Shown piece after piece: positions 5,644 to 12,319 of a DNA stretch of 12,319 nt. This DNA is from Bacillota bacterium (GTDB lineage: Bacteria > Bacillota_A > Clostridia > Peptostreptococcales > Anaerovoracaceae). Below the pieces are notes generated by a model that worked only from the letters and a program-made list of their open reading frames with translations, was not told where the DNA came from and did no database searches. The translations under genes were made by a program, and so were the position numbers. How positions within the stretch are numbered: the first letter of the stretch is position 1; every line of letters starts with the position of its first letter. Where the stretch lies: contig JAFRWH010000109.1 of assembly GCA_017438085.1 (NCBI GenBank), positions 1 through 12,319 of the forward strand, given 5' to 3'.

Positions 5644-6072
5644 CTAGAATCTAAAATAGATAAAGGGATTATAGCTGTTGCTGATGAGATATATGCTGCA
5701 GAGGATCAGAAGCAGCACATGCCAGCTGTTAAGAAGCGCAACGCCCATGGCGCTGTCCTCCAGCTTTCTGAAAAGCTTCCCCACAGGGAACATGCATATC
5801 ACCGCCAGCGGGAAATAAAGAGATGCTTCTATTATACCCGTATTAGCCGCCAGTACGGCAAGAGGGTCACCCAGCGCTTTTTCTGTCTGATCCTGAAAGC
5901 TGCCATCCATAAAGCTTTTCAGAGTGAAGGCATTGAATCGTTCGGCATAGCGGTTTTCATACTCATTGATGAGCTTCGGGAAAAAGAGCGCACAAATAAA
6001 CCCTGCCGCAAGCAAAGCAAATATGGCAAGGATAAACACAGAATTCAGTTTTTGATAGTTTTCTTTATTCAA
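5644..6072 (-). CDS. Small membrane protein; apparent DHHW-family / AlgI-MBOAT chimera
   Basis: The 142 residues contain three hydrophobic segments (about 11-32, 82-100, 118-133). Residues 1-68 look like the start of a DHHW-type (AlgJ/AlgX-like) protein: one membrane anchor, then EYENRYAERFNAFTLKSFMDGSFQDQ, the family's 'ENR...F.s..dGsF' pattern. The end, SNSYNPFIYFRF, is the characteristic C-terminus of Firmicute AlgI-type membrane-bound O-acyltransferases, and the helix pair before it fits too. The catalytic histidine region of MBOAT and the SGNH-like core of DHHW are both absent, so neither activity is expected. The only usable start is TTG at 6070-6072, with a GGAG about 16 nt upstream, too far to be a good site. 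It may be a fusion relic left by a deletion. It is the last gene of the unit with the flavoprotein gene, 22 nt behind it. Confidence 0.5.
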   Translation of the reverse strand: MNKENYQKLNSVFILAIFALLAAGFICALFFPKLINEYENRYAERFNAFTLKSFMDGSFQDQTEKALGDPLAVLAANTGIIEASLYFPLAVICMFPVGKLFRKLEDSAMGVALLNSWHVLLLILCSIYLISNSYNPFIYFRF

Positions 6073-6094
6073 TCTGCTTTTACAGGAACTCCGC

Positions 6095-6727
6095 TTACAG
6101 TTTCCGGGCGCCTACCTTATAAGCCAGCTCCAGATCCTTGGGGAACTGCTGCTCTCTGCTGAGCTTCTTCTTCTCCTCGCTGAAGCCCTTCATCTCGTAC
6201 TTGGAATAGTCATTTACCTGAAGGGTGTTGCAGACGGGATAGAGCTTTATCTTGCCATTCAGCTTTCCAAAGGAAGCAAAATAGTTCTCCATCTTCGCCT
6301 TGTAGCCCTGCTCATAGTACTGCTCAGGGGCATTCATGGTCAGAAATACTGAAACATCCACCTTGCCCTTGAAGGTGCTGCTGTAATCGTTGTAGCTGAG
6401 AGCCGGAAATACGATGCGCTCCAGAGCCTCTCTGAGCACTCCTGTGGGGTCTCCGAAGTATATGGGCGAACCGAGGATCAGATGGTCGGCCTTGTAGATC
6501 TCCTCCAGCACGGGGCTGAATTCATCCTTCCAGTAGCACTTGCAGGGCTCTTCTATTCCTGCGCGCTTGCAGGCCAGGCAGCTTCTGCAGCCGGTAAAGC
6601 TCAGATCGTACAGATCCACATAGAGGACCTCGTCTCCGGCTGCCTCTGCGCCTTTCTGCGCCTCTTTAAGTATCATTGCAGTGTTCCAGTTCTTTCTGGG
6701 GCTGCCGTTGAGTATTACGGTCTTCAA
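6095..6727 (-). CDS. Flavodoxin-fold NAD(P)H-dependent FMN reductase / iron-sulfur flavoprotein-like
   Basis: The 210-residue product has the FMN phosphate loop NGSPRKNWNT (residues 7-16) right after the first strand, and LGSPIYFGDPTGVLREALER (85-104), the second flavin-binding loop of the NADPH-dependent FMN reductase/Isf group. Between them is a cysteine cluster, C47-x2-C50-x2-C53-x8-C62-x-C64, close to the compact motif that holds a 4Fe-4S cluster in archaeal and clostridial iron-sulfur flavoproteins; cluster binding is inferred. Such proteins pass electrons in anaerobes, with unknown physiological partners. I set the start at the TTG at 6725-6727, six nt behind AAGGAG; an upstream in-frame TTG at 6749-6751 would put this site inside the gene. 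The PNPOx-like gene ends 27 nt upstream, so the two flavin proteins are co-transcribed. Confidence 0.85.
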   Translation of the reverse strand: MKTVILNGSPRKNWNTAMILKEAQKGAEAAGDEVLYVDLYDLSFTGCRSCLACKRAGIEEPCKCYWKDEFSPVLEEIYKADHLILGSPIYFGDPTGVLREALERIVFPALSYNDYSSTFKGKVDVSVFLTMNAPEQYYEQGYKAKMENYFASFGKLNGKIKLYPVCNTLQVNDYSKYEMKGFSEEKKKLSREQQFPKDLELAYKVGARKL

Positions 6728-6754
6728 AACTGTCTCCTTAAAAAACCTCAATTA

Positions 6755-7147
6755 TTAAAACTTTATGACTTCCGGCTCAGCGGTAAATGAGCTGAAGGTG
6801 GCGGTGGCATCCTTGAAATAGAAGACCTCGGTGTTTCCGTCGTCCTCGGAATACCTGCCTCTTAGGGATGGATATGCATCCAGCATGGACTTCTTGGCCT
6901 CTATCCTCTCATCTGCTATCAGCTCGCCTGCGACTCTCAGCCACTTGCCATCCATAAAGGCGCAGATCTCGGCTTTGGGATTTGCGTGAAGCTGCTTTGA
7001 AACATCCTTTACCTTGCCTGTCTGGATGTAGAGCTTTCCCTCGAACACATGCGCTGTGCCAAAAGGCCTTACGCGGGGCTGATCACCCTCAACTGTTGCA
7101 AGATAATAAACCTTGGCATCTTTTAAAAACTGAACAACTCTTTCCAT
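6755..7147 (-). CDS. Pyridoxamine 5'-phosphate oxidase-like FMN-binding split-barrel protein
   Basis: The 130-residue product starts MERVVQFLKDAKVYYLATVEGDQPRVRPFG, the typical opening of small PNPOx-like proteins, where the strand 'YLATVEGDQPRVRP' forms part of the FMN site. Next come KLYIQTGKVKDVSKQLHANPKAEICAF and WLRVAGELI, the usual second and third blocks. These small proteins bind FMN or F420 as dimers and reduce varied substrates; classical PNPOx activity in vitamin B6 synthesis is unlikely at this size. The start is chosen at the ATG at 7145-7147, 8 nt from GGAGG; the ATG six bases upstream is only 2 nt from that site. It leads a three-gene unit that includes a second flavin protein, and has a leader of about 95 nt after an extended -10 promoter. 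Confidence 0.88.
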   Translation of the reverse strand: MERVVQFLKDAKVYYLATVEGDQPRVRPFGTAHVFEGKLYIQTGKVKDVSKQLHANPKAEICAFMDGKWLRVAGELIADERIEAKKSMLDAYPSLRGRYSEDDGNTEVFYFKDATATFSSFTAEPEVIKF

Positions 7148-7246
7148 GGTCATGTCCTCCTTTTCATACTGATTTTAGCCTACATGAGCCTCTGTGACAA
7201 GGCCTTTATCCCTAAGACTTTGTTCCGGCAGTTCAGCGCCGCGACT

Positions 7247-7255
7247 ATTATATCA
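7247..7255 (-). promoter_or_regulatory. Extended -10 promoter of the flavin-protein unit
   Basis: On the minus strand TGATATAAT combines a perfect TATAAT (7247-7252) with the TGn extension. The place of a -35 box falls in the GC-rich terminator stem behind rplQ and shows no match. The predicted start near 7240 leaves about 93 nt of leader, in which I see only short hairpins and no known riboswitch core. Confidence 0.55.
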
Positions 7256-7262
7256 CAAATAT

Positions 7263-7294
7263 AAAAGACCCCGAAGCCTTTGCTCCGGGGTCTT
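7263..7294 (-). terminator. Terminator of the ribosomal protein operon
   Basis: AAGACCCCG (7265-7273) pairs perfectly with CGGGGTCTT (7286-7294) around a 12-nt loop; on the minus strand it is followed by TTTTAT. It lies 28 bases behind the rplQ stop, closing the operon there. Confidence 0.9.
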
Positions 7295-7322
7295 AAGCAT
7301 CTTTTGCAGATAATCTCGCAGA

Positions 7323-7664
7323 TTATACAAGCTCAAGGAATACTGCTTCAGCTACGTCTCCCTGACGGGGGCCAAGCTTCAGGATCCTGGTGTAGCCGCC
7401 GTGTCTCTCCTCATACTTGGGAGCGATCTCATCGAACAGCTTCTTTACAACATCCTCGTCCTTGATGTATGCCATTGCCTGCCTCTTTGCGTGCAGGTCG
7501 TTTCTCTTTGCGAGAGTGATCAGCTTCTCAGCTTCTCTTCTGGTTTCCTTTGCTCTGCAGTCGGTGGTCTGAATGCGGCCATAGCGGAACAGATCTGTAA
7601 CCAGATTTCTCAGCATGGATTTTCTGTGAGCGGTCTTAACGCCCAGCTTTCTGTATCCTGGCAT
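7323..7664 (-). CDS. rplQ: 50S ribosomal protein L17
   Basis: The 113-residue protein begins [26 protein letters not shown] and ends [25 protein letters not shown], both diagnostic of bacterial L17, a large-subunit protein near the exit tunnel. The family signature [22 protein letters not shown] is complete. Length is normal for Firmicutes. The ATG lies 9 nt behind AAAGGAG. It follows rpoA by 17 nt and is the last gene of the operon, as the terminator shows. In many Clostridia and bacilli the ECF transporter ATPase genes and truA come next; here they do not. Confidence 0.98.
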   Translation of the reverse strand: MPGYRKLGVKTAHRKSMLRNLVTDLFRYGRIQTTDCRAKETRREAEKLITLAKRNDLHAKRQAMAYIKDEDVVKKLFDEIAPKYEERHGGYTRILKLGPRQGDVAEAVFLELV

Positions 7665-7681
7665 TGGAACTAACTCCTTTC

Positions 7682-8629
7682 CTATTCGTCACTGGGCTTT
7701 AAGCTCAGTCCTAATTCTTCTAGTTTGTGCTTTACTTCGTCGAGAGACTTCTTACCGAGGTTGCGGACCTTCATCATTTCTTCTTCGGTCTTCTTGGTAA
7801 GCTCCTCAACGGTGTTGATAGAAGCACGCTTGAGGCAGTTGAAAGAACGAACGGAAAGTTCCAGTTCTTCAATGCTCATCTCAAGAGCCTTGCCCTTCTG
7901 ATCTTCTTCCTTCTCGATCATGATATCCATGCCGGAGGCGGCCTCTGTCAGGTCTACGAAGAGCTGCAGGTGCTCCTGCATGATCTTCGCACCGATGGAT
8001 ACGCCTTCATCGGGAGGAATGCTGCCGTCGGTCCATACTTCCAGAACCAGTCTTTCGTAGTCGGTCACCTGACCAACACGGGTGTTCTCAACGGTGTAGT
8101 TCACCTTGCGAACCGGTGTGTAGATGCTGTCTACGGGAATGACTGCTATAGGAGTATTTTCGTCCTTGTTCTGATCCGCTGGAACATAGCCTCTGCCGGT
8201 GGAGATGTTGATCTCCATCACGAGGCTGGCGCCTGCTTCAAGGCTGGCAATGTGGAGCTCCGGATTGTGGATCTCCAGACTGCTGTCAGCAATGATGTCG
8301 CCTGCGGTCAGCTCCATGGGGCCCTGCGCGTTGATGATAGCGCGCTTCTGGTCCTCTCCCTTAAGGGAGATGGCAAGCTTTTTCAGGTTAAGGATGATCT
8401 CTGTTACATCCTCCTTTACACCGGGGATGGTGGAGAACTCATGGAGCACTCCATCGATCCTTACAGATGTTACTGCAGCTCCGGGAAGAGAGCTGAGGAG
8501 AATTCTTCTGAGGCTGTTGCCCAGGGTGTTTCCATATCCACGCTCGAGAGGTTCAACGATGAACTTTCCGTAGCAAGGATCTTCTTCAGATAATTCGCAA
8601 ACTATGGTCGGCTTTTCAATTTCTATCAC
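7682..8629 (-). CDS. rpoA: DNA-directed RNA polymerase alpha subunit
   Basis: The 315-residue protein dimerises to start RNA polymerase assembly, and its C-terminal domain contacts UP elements and activators. The N-terminal domain shows [46 protein letters not shown] with the dimer and beta-contact motifs, followed by the insert with GRGYVPAD. A short acidic linker (about residues 225-245) leads to the C-terminal domain: [25 protein letters not shown] and [24 protein letters not shown] set the start at GTG (8627-8629), seven nt behind AAGGAGGA, giving the standard opening MIEIEKP. A longer reading from TTG at 8650 would include the ribosome binding site. It lies 48 nt behind rpsD and 17 nt before rplQ. 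Confidence 0.98.
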   Translation of the reverse strand: MIEIEKPTIVCELSEEDPCYGKFIVEPLERGYGNTLGNSLRRILLSSLPGAAVTSVRIDGVLHEFSTIPGVKEDVTEIILNLKKLAISLKGEDQKRAIINAQGPMELTAGDIIADSSLEIHNPELHIASLEAGASLVMEINISTGRGYVPADQNKDENTPIAVIPVDSIYTPVRKVNYTVENTRVGQVTDYERLVLEVWTDGSIPPDEGVSIGAKIMQEHLQLFVDLTEAASGMDIMIEKEEDQKGKALEMSIEELELSVRSFNCLKRASINTVEELTKKTEEEMMKVRNLGKKSLDEVKHKLEELGLSLKPSDE

Positions 8630-8677
8630 TCTGAACTCCTCCTTCTTCAATATACTAAGTTAGACCTAATCTATCGA

Positions 8678-9268
8678 TTACTTGGAGTAGAGTTCTACGA
8701 TGAGCTGCTCATCGATGGGTGTATCGATCTGCTCTCTTACAGGATCAGCCAGAACTTTGCCTTCCAGCTTGTCTCTGTCAACGGAAAGCCATGCGGGGAT
8801 GCCGACTTCCATCTCTCTGATCTCCTTGAACTTGGGGGAGCTCATGCTCTTTTCCTTTACCTTGATGACATCACCGGGCTTTACCAGGTAGGAAGGAATG
8901 TTTACCTTCTTGCCGTTTACGGTGTAGTGACCATGAGTAACAAGCTGTCTGCCTTCTCTTCTGGTGGTGCAAAGGCCCATTCTGTAGACTACGTTGTCGA
9001 GTCTCTCTTCCAGCATGATCAGCAAGTTTTCACCGGTCTTGCCGGGCTTCTTGGAAGCCTTTACAAATGTATTTTCGAACTGCTTCTCCAGTACGCCGTA
9101 GATGAACTTTGCTCTCTGCTTTTCTCTCAGCTGGAGACCGTAGTTGCTCATCTTCCTGTAGGAGTTCTTCTGAGAGGTTCTCTTGGATTCCTTGAAGACA
9201 CCCAGGTGGCTAGGATCGATCTGCAGTGCTCTGCACTTTTTGAGAATTGGATCTCTGTTTACTGCCAT
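8678..9268 (-). CDS. rpsD: 30S ribosomal protein S4
   Basis: The 196-residue protein is a primary 16S rRNA binder that starts assembly of the small subunit. It opens [23 protein letters not shown] and has the S4 domain at residues about 89-150 ([45 protein letters not shown]). It has only Cys12 in the N-terminal part, so it is a zinc-free 'C-minus' form. Length is near the Firmicute usual 197-200. The ATG is preceded by GAGG with 8-nt spacing. Its place between rpsK and rpoA makes it part of the alpha operon, whose expression S4 controls in E. coli; whether this holds here is unknown. Confidence 0.98.
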   Translation of the reverse strand: MAVNRDPILKKCRALQIDPSHLGVFKESKRTSQKNSYRKMSNYGLQLREKQRAKFIYGVLEKQFENTFVKASKKPGKTGENLLIMLEERLDNVVYRMGLCTTRREGRQLVTHGHYTVNGKKVNIPSYLVKPGDVIKVKEKSMSSPKFKEIREMEVGIPAWLSVDRDKLEGKVLADPVREQIDTPIDEQLIVELYSK

Positions 9269-9289
9269 GTTATTTTCCTCTCTTCCTGA

Positions 9290-9685
9290 CTATACTCTTC
9301 TTCTCTTCGGGGGTCTGCATCCGTTGTGGGGGATGGGTGTGATGTCCTTGATCATGGTGACCTTAAGACCGGTGGTCTCAAGGGCTCTGATAGCAGCTTC
9401 TCTGCCGGAACCCGGTCCCTTTACATATACTTCTACATTCTGAAGACCCTCAGCAACAGCTGCCTTGGCTGCTTCTTCAGCTGCCATCTGAGCTGCGAAG
9501 GGTGTAGACTTTCTGGAACCCTTGAATCCGAGGGAACCAGCGGAGCACCAGGAAATAGCATTTCCGTTGGTGTCTGTGAGAGTAACGAGTGTATTGTTGA
9601 AGGAAGCCTGGATATGAGCCTGTCCGTTCACAATGTTCTTGCGTTCTCTTCTCTTTTTACGTACAGTTTTCTTCTGCTGTGCCAT
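9290..9685 (-). CDS. rpsK: 30S ribosomal protein S11
   Basis: The 131-residue protein sits on the platform of the small subunit and helps select mRNA and tRNA. The basic N-terminus ([17 protein letters not shown]) leads into [50 protein letters not shown], then [17 protein letters not shown] and the invariant end [18 protein letters not shown]. The ATG lies 10 nt behind AAGGAGGT. It follows rpsM by 22 nt and precedes rpsD by 21 nt, the standard alpha-operon arrangement. Confidence 0.98.
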   Translation of the reverse strand: MAQQKKTVRKKRRERKNIVNGQAHIQASFNNTLVTLTDTNGNAISWCSAGSLGFKGSRKSTPFAAQMAAEEAAKAAVAEGLQNVEVYVKGPGSGREAAIRALETTGLKVTMIKDITPIPHNGCRPPKRRRV

Positions 9686-9707
9686 TGTTACGCGACCTCC
9701 TTCTCAA

Positions 9708-10079
9708 TTACTTCTTCTTTGCGCGTCCAACAGTCTTCTTGGGGCCCTTGCGGGTACGGCTGTTGTTCTTGGTGTTCTGTCCTCTTACGGGCAGATTTCT
9801 TCTGTGTCTGATTCCTCTGTAGCAGCCGATCTCCTGAAGTCTCTTGATGTTCAGGGAAACTTCTCTTCTGAGATCACCTTCTACGATGTACTCGGAATCG
9901 ATGATCTTTCTGATGGCACCTACTTCGTCCTCGGAAAGATCTTTAACTCTGGTATCGGGGTTTACACCTGCTTCTTCCAGGATCTTCTTGGAAGTCTGCT
10001 TACCAATACCGTAGATGTAGGTAAGGCCGATTTCCACTCTCTTTTCTCTTGGAAGATCGACACCGGCTATACGAGCCAT
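9708..10079 (-). CDS. rpsM: 30S ribosomal protein S13
   Basis: The 123-residue protein lies in the head of the small subunit and contacts 5S-bearing parts of the large subunit and the P-site tRNA. It opens [26 protein letters not shown], has the helix-two-turn-helix region around residues 15-60, the signature [28 protein letters not shown], and a basic tail ending KKK. Length is typical. The ATG is 8 nt behind AGGAGGT. It is separated from rpmJ by an unusually long 103-nt gap that contains a GC-rich hairpin. Confidence 0.98.
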   Translation of the reverse strand: MARIAGVDLPREKRVEIGLTYIYGIGKQTSKKILEEAGVNPDTRVKDLSEDEVGAIRKIIDSEYIVEGDLRREVSLNIKRLQEIGCYRGIRHRRNLPVRGQNTKNNSRTRKGPKKTVGRAKKK

Positions 10080-10125
10080 AAAATATACCTCCTATTGTAC
10101 TGCAACTATTTTTTTATAATTTGAC

Positions 10126-10155
10126 GTGCCAACCCGGGAAGAGCCCCGCCGGCAC
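10126..10155 (-). promoter_or_regulatory. GC-rich hairpin in the rpmJ-rpsM gap, possible translational control element
   Basis: GTGCC (10126-10130) pairs with GGCAC (10151-10155), and an inner CGGG (10135-10138) pairs with CCCG (10145-10148), with a small asymmetric internal loop. On the minus-strand transcript it precedes rpsM and is followed by an A/U-rich stretch without a clear U-run, so it does not look like a terminator. The E. coli alpha operon has an S4-binding pseudoknot at this point; I cannot show the same fold here. Confidence 0.4.
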
Positions 10156-10182
10156 ACAATACATAACTAACTTTTCAAATCG

Positions 10183-10296
10183 TTAGCCCTGGACCTGCTT
10201 GTGCTTGGGATTCTCGCAGATGACCATTACTTTGCCGTTTCTCTTGATAACCTTGCACTTTTCGCAAATGGGCTTAACTGAAGCTCTAACTTTCAT
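10183..10296 (-). CDS. rpmJ: 50S ribosomal protein L36
   Basis: This 37-residue gene encodes [20 protein letters not shown] followed by [17 protein letters not shown]. The zinc-ribbon ligands Cys11, Cys14, Cys27 and His32 are all present, so it is the zinc-binding ('C-plus') form, the usual main copy of L36. The ATG at 10294-10296 is preceded by AGGAGGAG. It lies 21 nt behind infA and in front of rpsM, the order found across Firmicutes. Confidence 0.97.
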   Translation of the reverse strand: MKVRASVKPICEKCKVIKRNGKVMVICENPKHKQVQG

Positions 10297-10317
10297 TTTT
10301 CTCCTCCTGTTTAAGGA

Positions 10318-10536
10318 CTACTTATCTCTCCAGGTGATTCTGCCACGGGTCAGGTCGTAGGGGCTCAGCTCCATCTTGACTCTGTCGCCGGGAAGTATGC
10401 GGATGTAATTCATGCGCATCTTGCCGGAAATGTGAGCAAGTACCTCGAACCCGTTTTCAAGCTTAACCTTGAACATGGCATTGGGAAGTGCCTCAAGCAC
10501 AGTCCCGAATACTTCTATTGTGTCATTTTTAGCCAT
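10318..10536 (-). CDS. infA: Translation initiation factor IF-1
   Basis: The 72-residue protein is a single OB fold that binds the A site of the small subunit during initiation. Its sequence [22 protein letters not shown], then [22 protein letters not shown] and ending [16 protein letters not shown], matches bacterial IF-1 along its whole length. Where many Firmicutes have EVEGTV and RAK, this protein has EVFGTV and RDK, small changes. The ATG at 10534-10536 is seven nt behind AGGAGGT; the frame is open three codons further upstream but without a matching site. It follows map by 14 nt. No KOW-domain (L14e-like) gene sits between map and infA, as it does in some Clostridia. Confidence 0.98.
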   Translation of the reverse strand: MAKNDTIEVFGTVLEALPNAMFKVKLENGFEVLAHISGKMRMNYIRILPGDRVKMELSPYDLTRGRITWRDK

Positions 10537-10550
10537 TGGCAGCACCTCCT

Positions 10551-11327
10551 TTATTCAGCAAGTCTGTATCCGTCCCTGTCTATGCAGGTAAGAAGTCTGG
10601 GCTCATCCTCTGTGATGACCTCGGTGTTTTCGTAGTGGGATGCATAGGACCCGTCGATGGTGACCGCTGTCCAGTTGTTGGACAGGACTTCCACATCGTA
10701 ATCGCCTACGGCGATCATGGGCTCTATGGCGATGACCATGCCGGGGACCAGCTTGGGGCCATGTCCCGCCTTGCCGTAATTCGGCACCGCCGGATCCTCG
10801 TGCATGTCTCTGCCCACGCCGTGGCCTGTGTAATCTCTTATGACGGAGAATCCGTTGGCCTCCACGTGAGCCTGGATCGCTGCGGAAATATCACCGATCC
10901 GATTGCCTTTTCTGCAGTATTTCAGACCTTCGAAAAAGCTTTCCTCACAGACTCTTATGAGCTTTGCATGTGTTTCACTTATTTTTCCTACCGGATAAGT
11001 TCTTGCCGCATCGGAGTAAAAGCCCTTGTGAATGGTACCGAGGTCCACGCTCACGATATCGCCTTCCTGAAGTATTCTCTTCTTTGAAGGGATACCGTGC
11101 ACGACCTCTTCGTTTACCGATACGCAGGCGCAGGCGGGGAAGCCGCCGTAGCCTTTGAATCCGGGTTTCTGACCGCTGGATCTGATATAATCTTCGACCC
11201 ACTTGTCAATGTCCTTTGTCGAAATGCCCGGCTTTATGAATCCGGGGAGATCTCTGAGCATCTTTGCTGCCACGAGAGCAGCTTCTGCCATGATCTCTAT
11301 TTCGTCTTTGGATTTAATGACGATCAT
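10551..11327 (-). CDS. map: Methionine aminopeptidase, type I
   Basis: The enzyme removes the initiator methionine from new proteins when the second residue is small. The 258-residue product carries the five metal ligands of the pita-bread fold: Asp95 (VSVDLG), Asp106 (FYSDAARTY), His169 ([12 protein letters not shown]), Glu202 (AIEPM) and Glu233 (HYENTEV), with the accessory His176. Residues 66-79 ([14 protein letters not shown]) form the substrate-side block with the expected histidine at 78. There is no N-terminal SEC-C zinc extension. The ATG lies two bases behind the adk stop, with only a weak GGTGA ahead, which suggests translational coupling to adk. Confidence 0.98.
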   Translation of the reverse strand: MIVIKSKDEIEIMAEAALVAAKMLRDLPGFIKPGISTKDIDKWVEDYIRSSGQKPGFKGYGGFPACACVSVNEEVVHGIPSKKRILQEGDIVSVDLGTIHKGFYSDAARTYPVGKISETHAKLIRVCEESFFEGLKYCRKGNRIGDISAAIQAHVEANGFSVIRDYTGHGVGRDMHEDPAVPNYGKAGHGPKLVPGMVIAIEPMIAVGDYDVEVLSNNWTAVTIDGSYASHYENTEVITEDEPRLLTCIDRDGYRLAE

Positions 11328-11329
11328 TA

Positions 11330-11977
11330 TTAGTCACCCAGCTTAGCGCATATTTCATCGAATACTTCTGCCTGGCTCTGCTCGCCGTTGATGGGAGCAA
11401 GCTTGCCGCTGGCGCTGTAGTACTCGATAAGAGGACTGGTCTGTTCGTTGTAGACCTTGAAACGGTTGAGCACCGTCTCTTCGGAGTCGTCTGCTCTCTG
11501 GTAGACCTCGCCGCCGCATACGTCGCACACACCCTCAACCTTGGGGGGCATGGTGAGTACGTGGTAGGGTCTTCCGCAGTTTCTGCAGACTCTTCTGCCT
11601 GTAAGTCTGGGCAGAAGCACGTCTTCGGATACTTCGATGTCTACTACGGAGTCCAGTTCCTGGCCTTTGCTCTTAAGGAAATTATCAAAGTGCTCTGCCT
11701 GGAACAATGTTCTGGGGAAACCATCCAGCAGGTAACCGTTTGCACAGTCTTCCTGGCTGATGCGGTCTTCCACAAGGTCGCACACCAGTTCGTCGGGAAC
11801 CAGCAGGCCTTGGTCCATATATTCCTTGGCCTTCTTTCCGAGAGGGGTACCTTCCTTTACATTAGCGCGGAAGATATCGCCTGTGGAAATGTGCGGAATG
11901 TTATATTTTTCAGCAATACCTGTGGCCTGGGTGCCTTTGCCGGCTCCCGGAGGTCCGAGTAAAACTACTCTCTTCAT
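11330..11977 (-). CDS. adk: Adenylate kinase, zinc-type
   Basis: The enzyme interconverts 2 ADP with ATP and AMP in the cytoplasm. The 215-residue product has the P-loop GPPGAGKGT (residues 8-16), the AMP-binding STGDIFR (31-37) and DGFPRT (85-90), and the long-form LID domain at about 125-162. The LID holds a complete four-cysteine zinc site, C131-x2-C134-x16-C151-x2-C154, a Gram-positive trait. The ATG is seven nt behind AAGGAGG. It follows secY by 13 nt and precedes map by 2 nt, the standard spc-operon end. Confidence 0.98.
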   Translation of the reverse strand: MKRVVLLGPPGAGKGTQATGIAEKYNIPHISTGDIFRANVKEGTPLGKKAKEYMDQGLLVPDELVCDLVEDRISQEDCANGYLLDGFPRTLFQAEHFDNFLKSKGQELDSVVDIEVSEDVLLPRLTGRRVCRNCGRPYHVLTMPPKVEGVCDVCGGEVYQRADDSEETVLNRFKVYNEQTSPLIEYYSASGKLAPINGEQSQAEVFDEICAKLGD

Positions 11978-11990
11978 CTGTCTGCCTCCT

Positions 11991-12319
11991 TTACTTGAGG
12001 AATCCGCTGTAATTGCGCATTACCATCATGGACTCGATCTGCTTCATGGTATCCAGAGCAACGCCTACTGCGATGATCAGGGAAGTGCCGCCGAAGCCGA
12101 TATTCAGGCTGGTCCAGTGGGACATCAGTGTCGGGATGGAAGCGATAACAGCAAGGAACAGAGCGCTTACGATATTCAGTCTGTTGCTTACTTTTGAAAT
12201 ATAGTCTGCGGTGGACTTTCCGGGTCTGATGCCGGGGATAAATCCGCCGTTGTTCTTCATCTGGTCAGCTATTTCAGAGGGATCGAAGCTGATCGCGCCG
12301 TAGAAATAGGTGAAGAAGA
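11991..12319 (-). CDS. secY: Protein translocase subunit SecY, C-terminal part (5' end outside window)
   Basis: About 109 residues of the C-terminus are visible; the full protein would be about 430. SecY forms the membrane channel for protein export with SecE and SecG. The visible part starts within a transmembrane helix (FFTYFYGAISFDPSEIADQ), continues with MKNNGGFIPGIRPGKSTADYI, the well-known cytoplasmic loop before helix 9, and then shows the helix pair 'SALFLAVIASIPTLM' and 'FGGTSLIIAVGVALDTMKQIES'. The C-terminal tail is MMVMRNYSGFLK with a TAA at 11991-11993. It is the first gene seen here of the long minus-strand operon; its promoter is outside. Confidence 0.97.
   Translation of the reverse strand, partial: FFTYFYGAISFDPSEIADQMKNNGGFIPGIRPGKSTADYISKVSNRLNIVSALFLAVIASIPTLMSHWTSLNIGFGGTSLIIAVGVALDTMKQIESMMVMRNYSGFLK

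Noticed and set aside
7148..7240. Riboswitch in the ~93-nt leader of the flavin-protein unit, for example an FMN type
   Set aside because: I found none of the conserved FMN riboswitch words and only short 4-bp stems.
10126..10155. Hairpin before rpsM as an internal terminator
   Set aside because: It is not followed by a U-run on the minus strand, and genes downstream belong to the same operon.

Overview
The window is chromosomal DNA from an anaerobic low-to-middle-GC Firmicute, most likely class Clostridia. The reasons are the gene order secY-adk-map-infA-rpmJ-rpsM-rpsK-rpsD-rpoA-rplQ, strong AGGAGG ribosome binding sites in front of nearly every gene, a zinc-type adenylate kinase, a short RpoA (315 aa) and an iron-sulfur-flavoprotein-like enzyme. 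The genus cannot be fixed from sequence inspection alone. Base composition looks about half GC in genes and AT-rich in the regulatory gaps.

Layout. (1) 1-480: the 3' end of a DUF108/aspartate-dehydrogenase-like gene on + with a good terminator. (2) 485-634: the last ~46 codons of an MFS transporter, a decayed remnant on the minus strand. (3) 667-1776: mnmA (tRNA 2-thiouridylase), minus. (4) 1901-3130: a cytosolic M28-type metallopeptidase, minus, divergent from (5) a TetR-type regulator at 3298-3978, plus. (6) 4087-5418: a BrnQ-type branched-chain amino acid carrier, minus, convergent with the regulator across a bidirectional terminator and preceded by a clear promoter flanked by two near-identical operator-like sites. 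(7) 5644-7147: a three-gene minus-strand unit: PNPOx-like flavin protein, flavodoxin-fold iron-sulfur-flavoprotein-like protein, and a small membrane protein that looks like a fusion of a DHHW-family N-terminus with an AlgI/MBOAT C-terminus. (8) 7263-12319: the 3' part of the large ribosomal protein operon, minus, running off the right edge inside secY.

How they fit together. The right half is housekeeping: secretion (SecY), nucleotide balance (Adk), N-terminal processing (Map), initiation (IF-1), ribosome assembly (L36, S13, S11, S4, L17) and transcription (RpoA), all on one transcript ending at a hairpin right after rplQ. The left half is accessory. The peptidase and the BrnQ-like carrier could both serve peptide and amino acid use, but nothing in the sequence proves co-regulation.

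The most notable non-coding signals are: an ~80-bp module (29-nt repeat, fixed 13-nt spacer, then a terminator hairpin) found twice directly behind unrelated genes; the paired LacI-like sites 62 bp apart around the brnQ-like promoter; and an mnmA promoter whose -35 box lies in the loop of the preceding gene's terminator. Several start codons were set from the ribosome binding site rather than the longest open frame: rpoA GTG, flavoprotein TTG, peptidase, PNPOx-like protein and infA. No gene-free stretch exceeds 300 bases. I saw no tRNA, rRNA, CRISPR array or insertion sequence.
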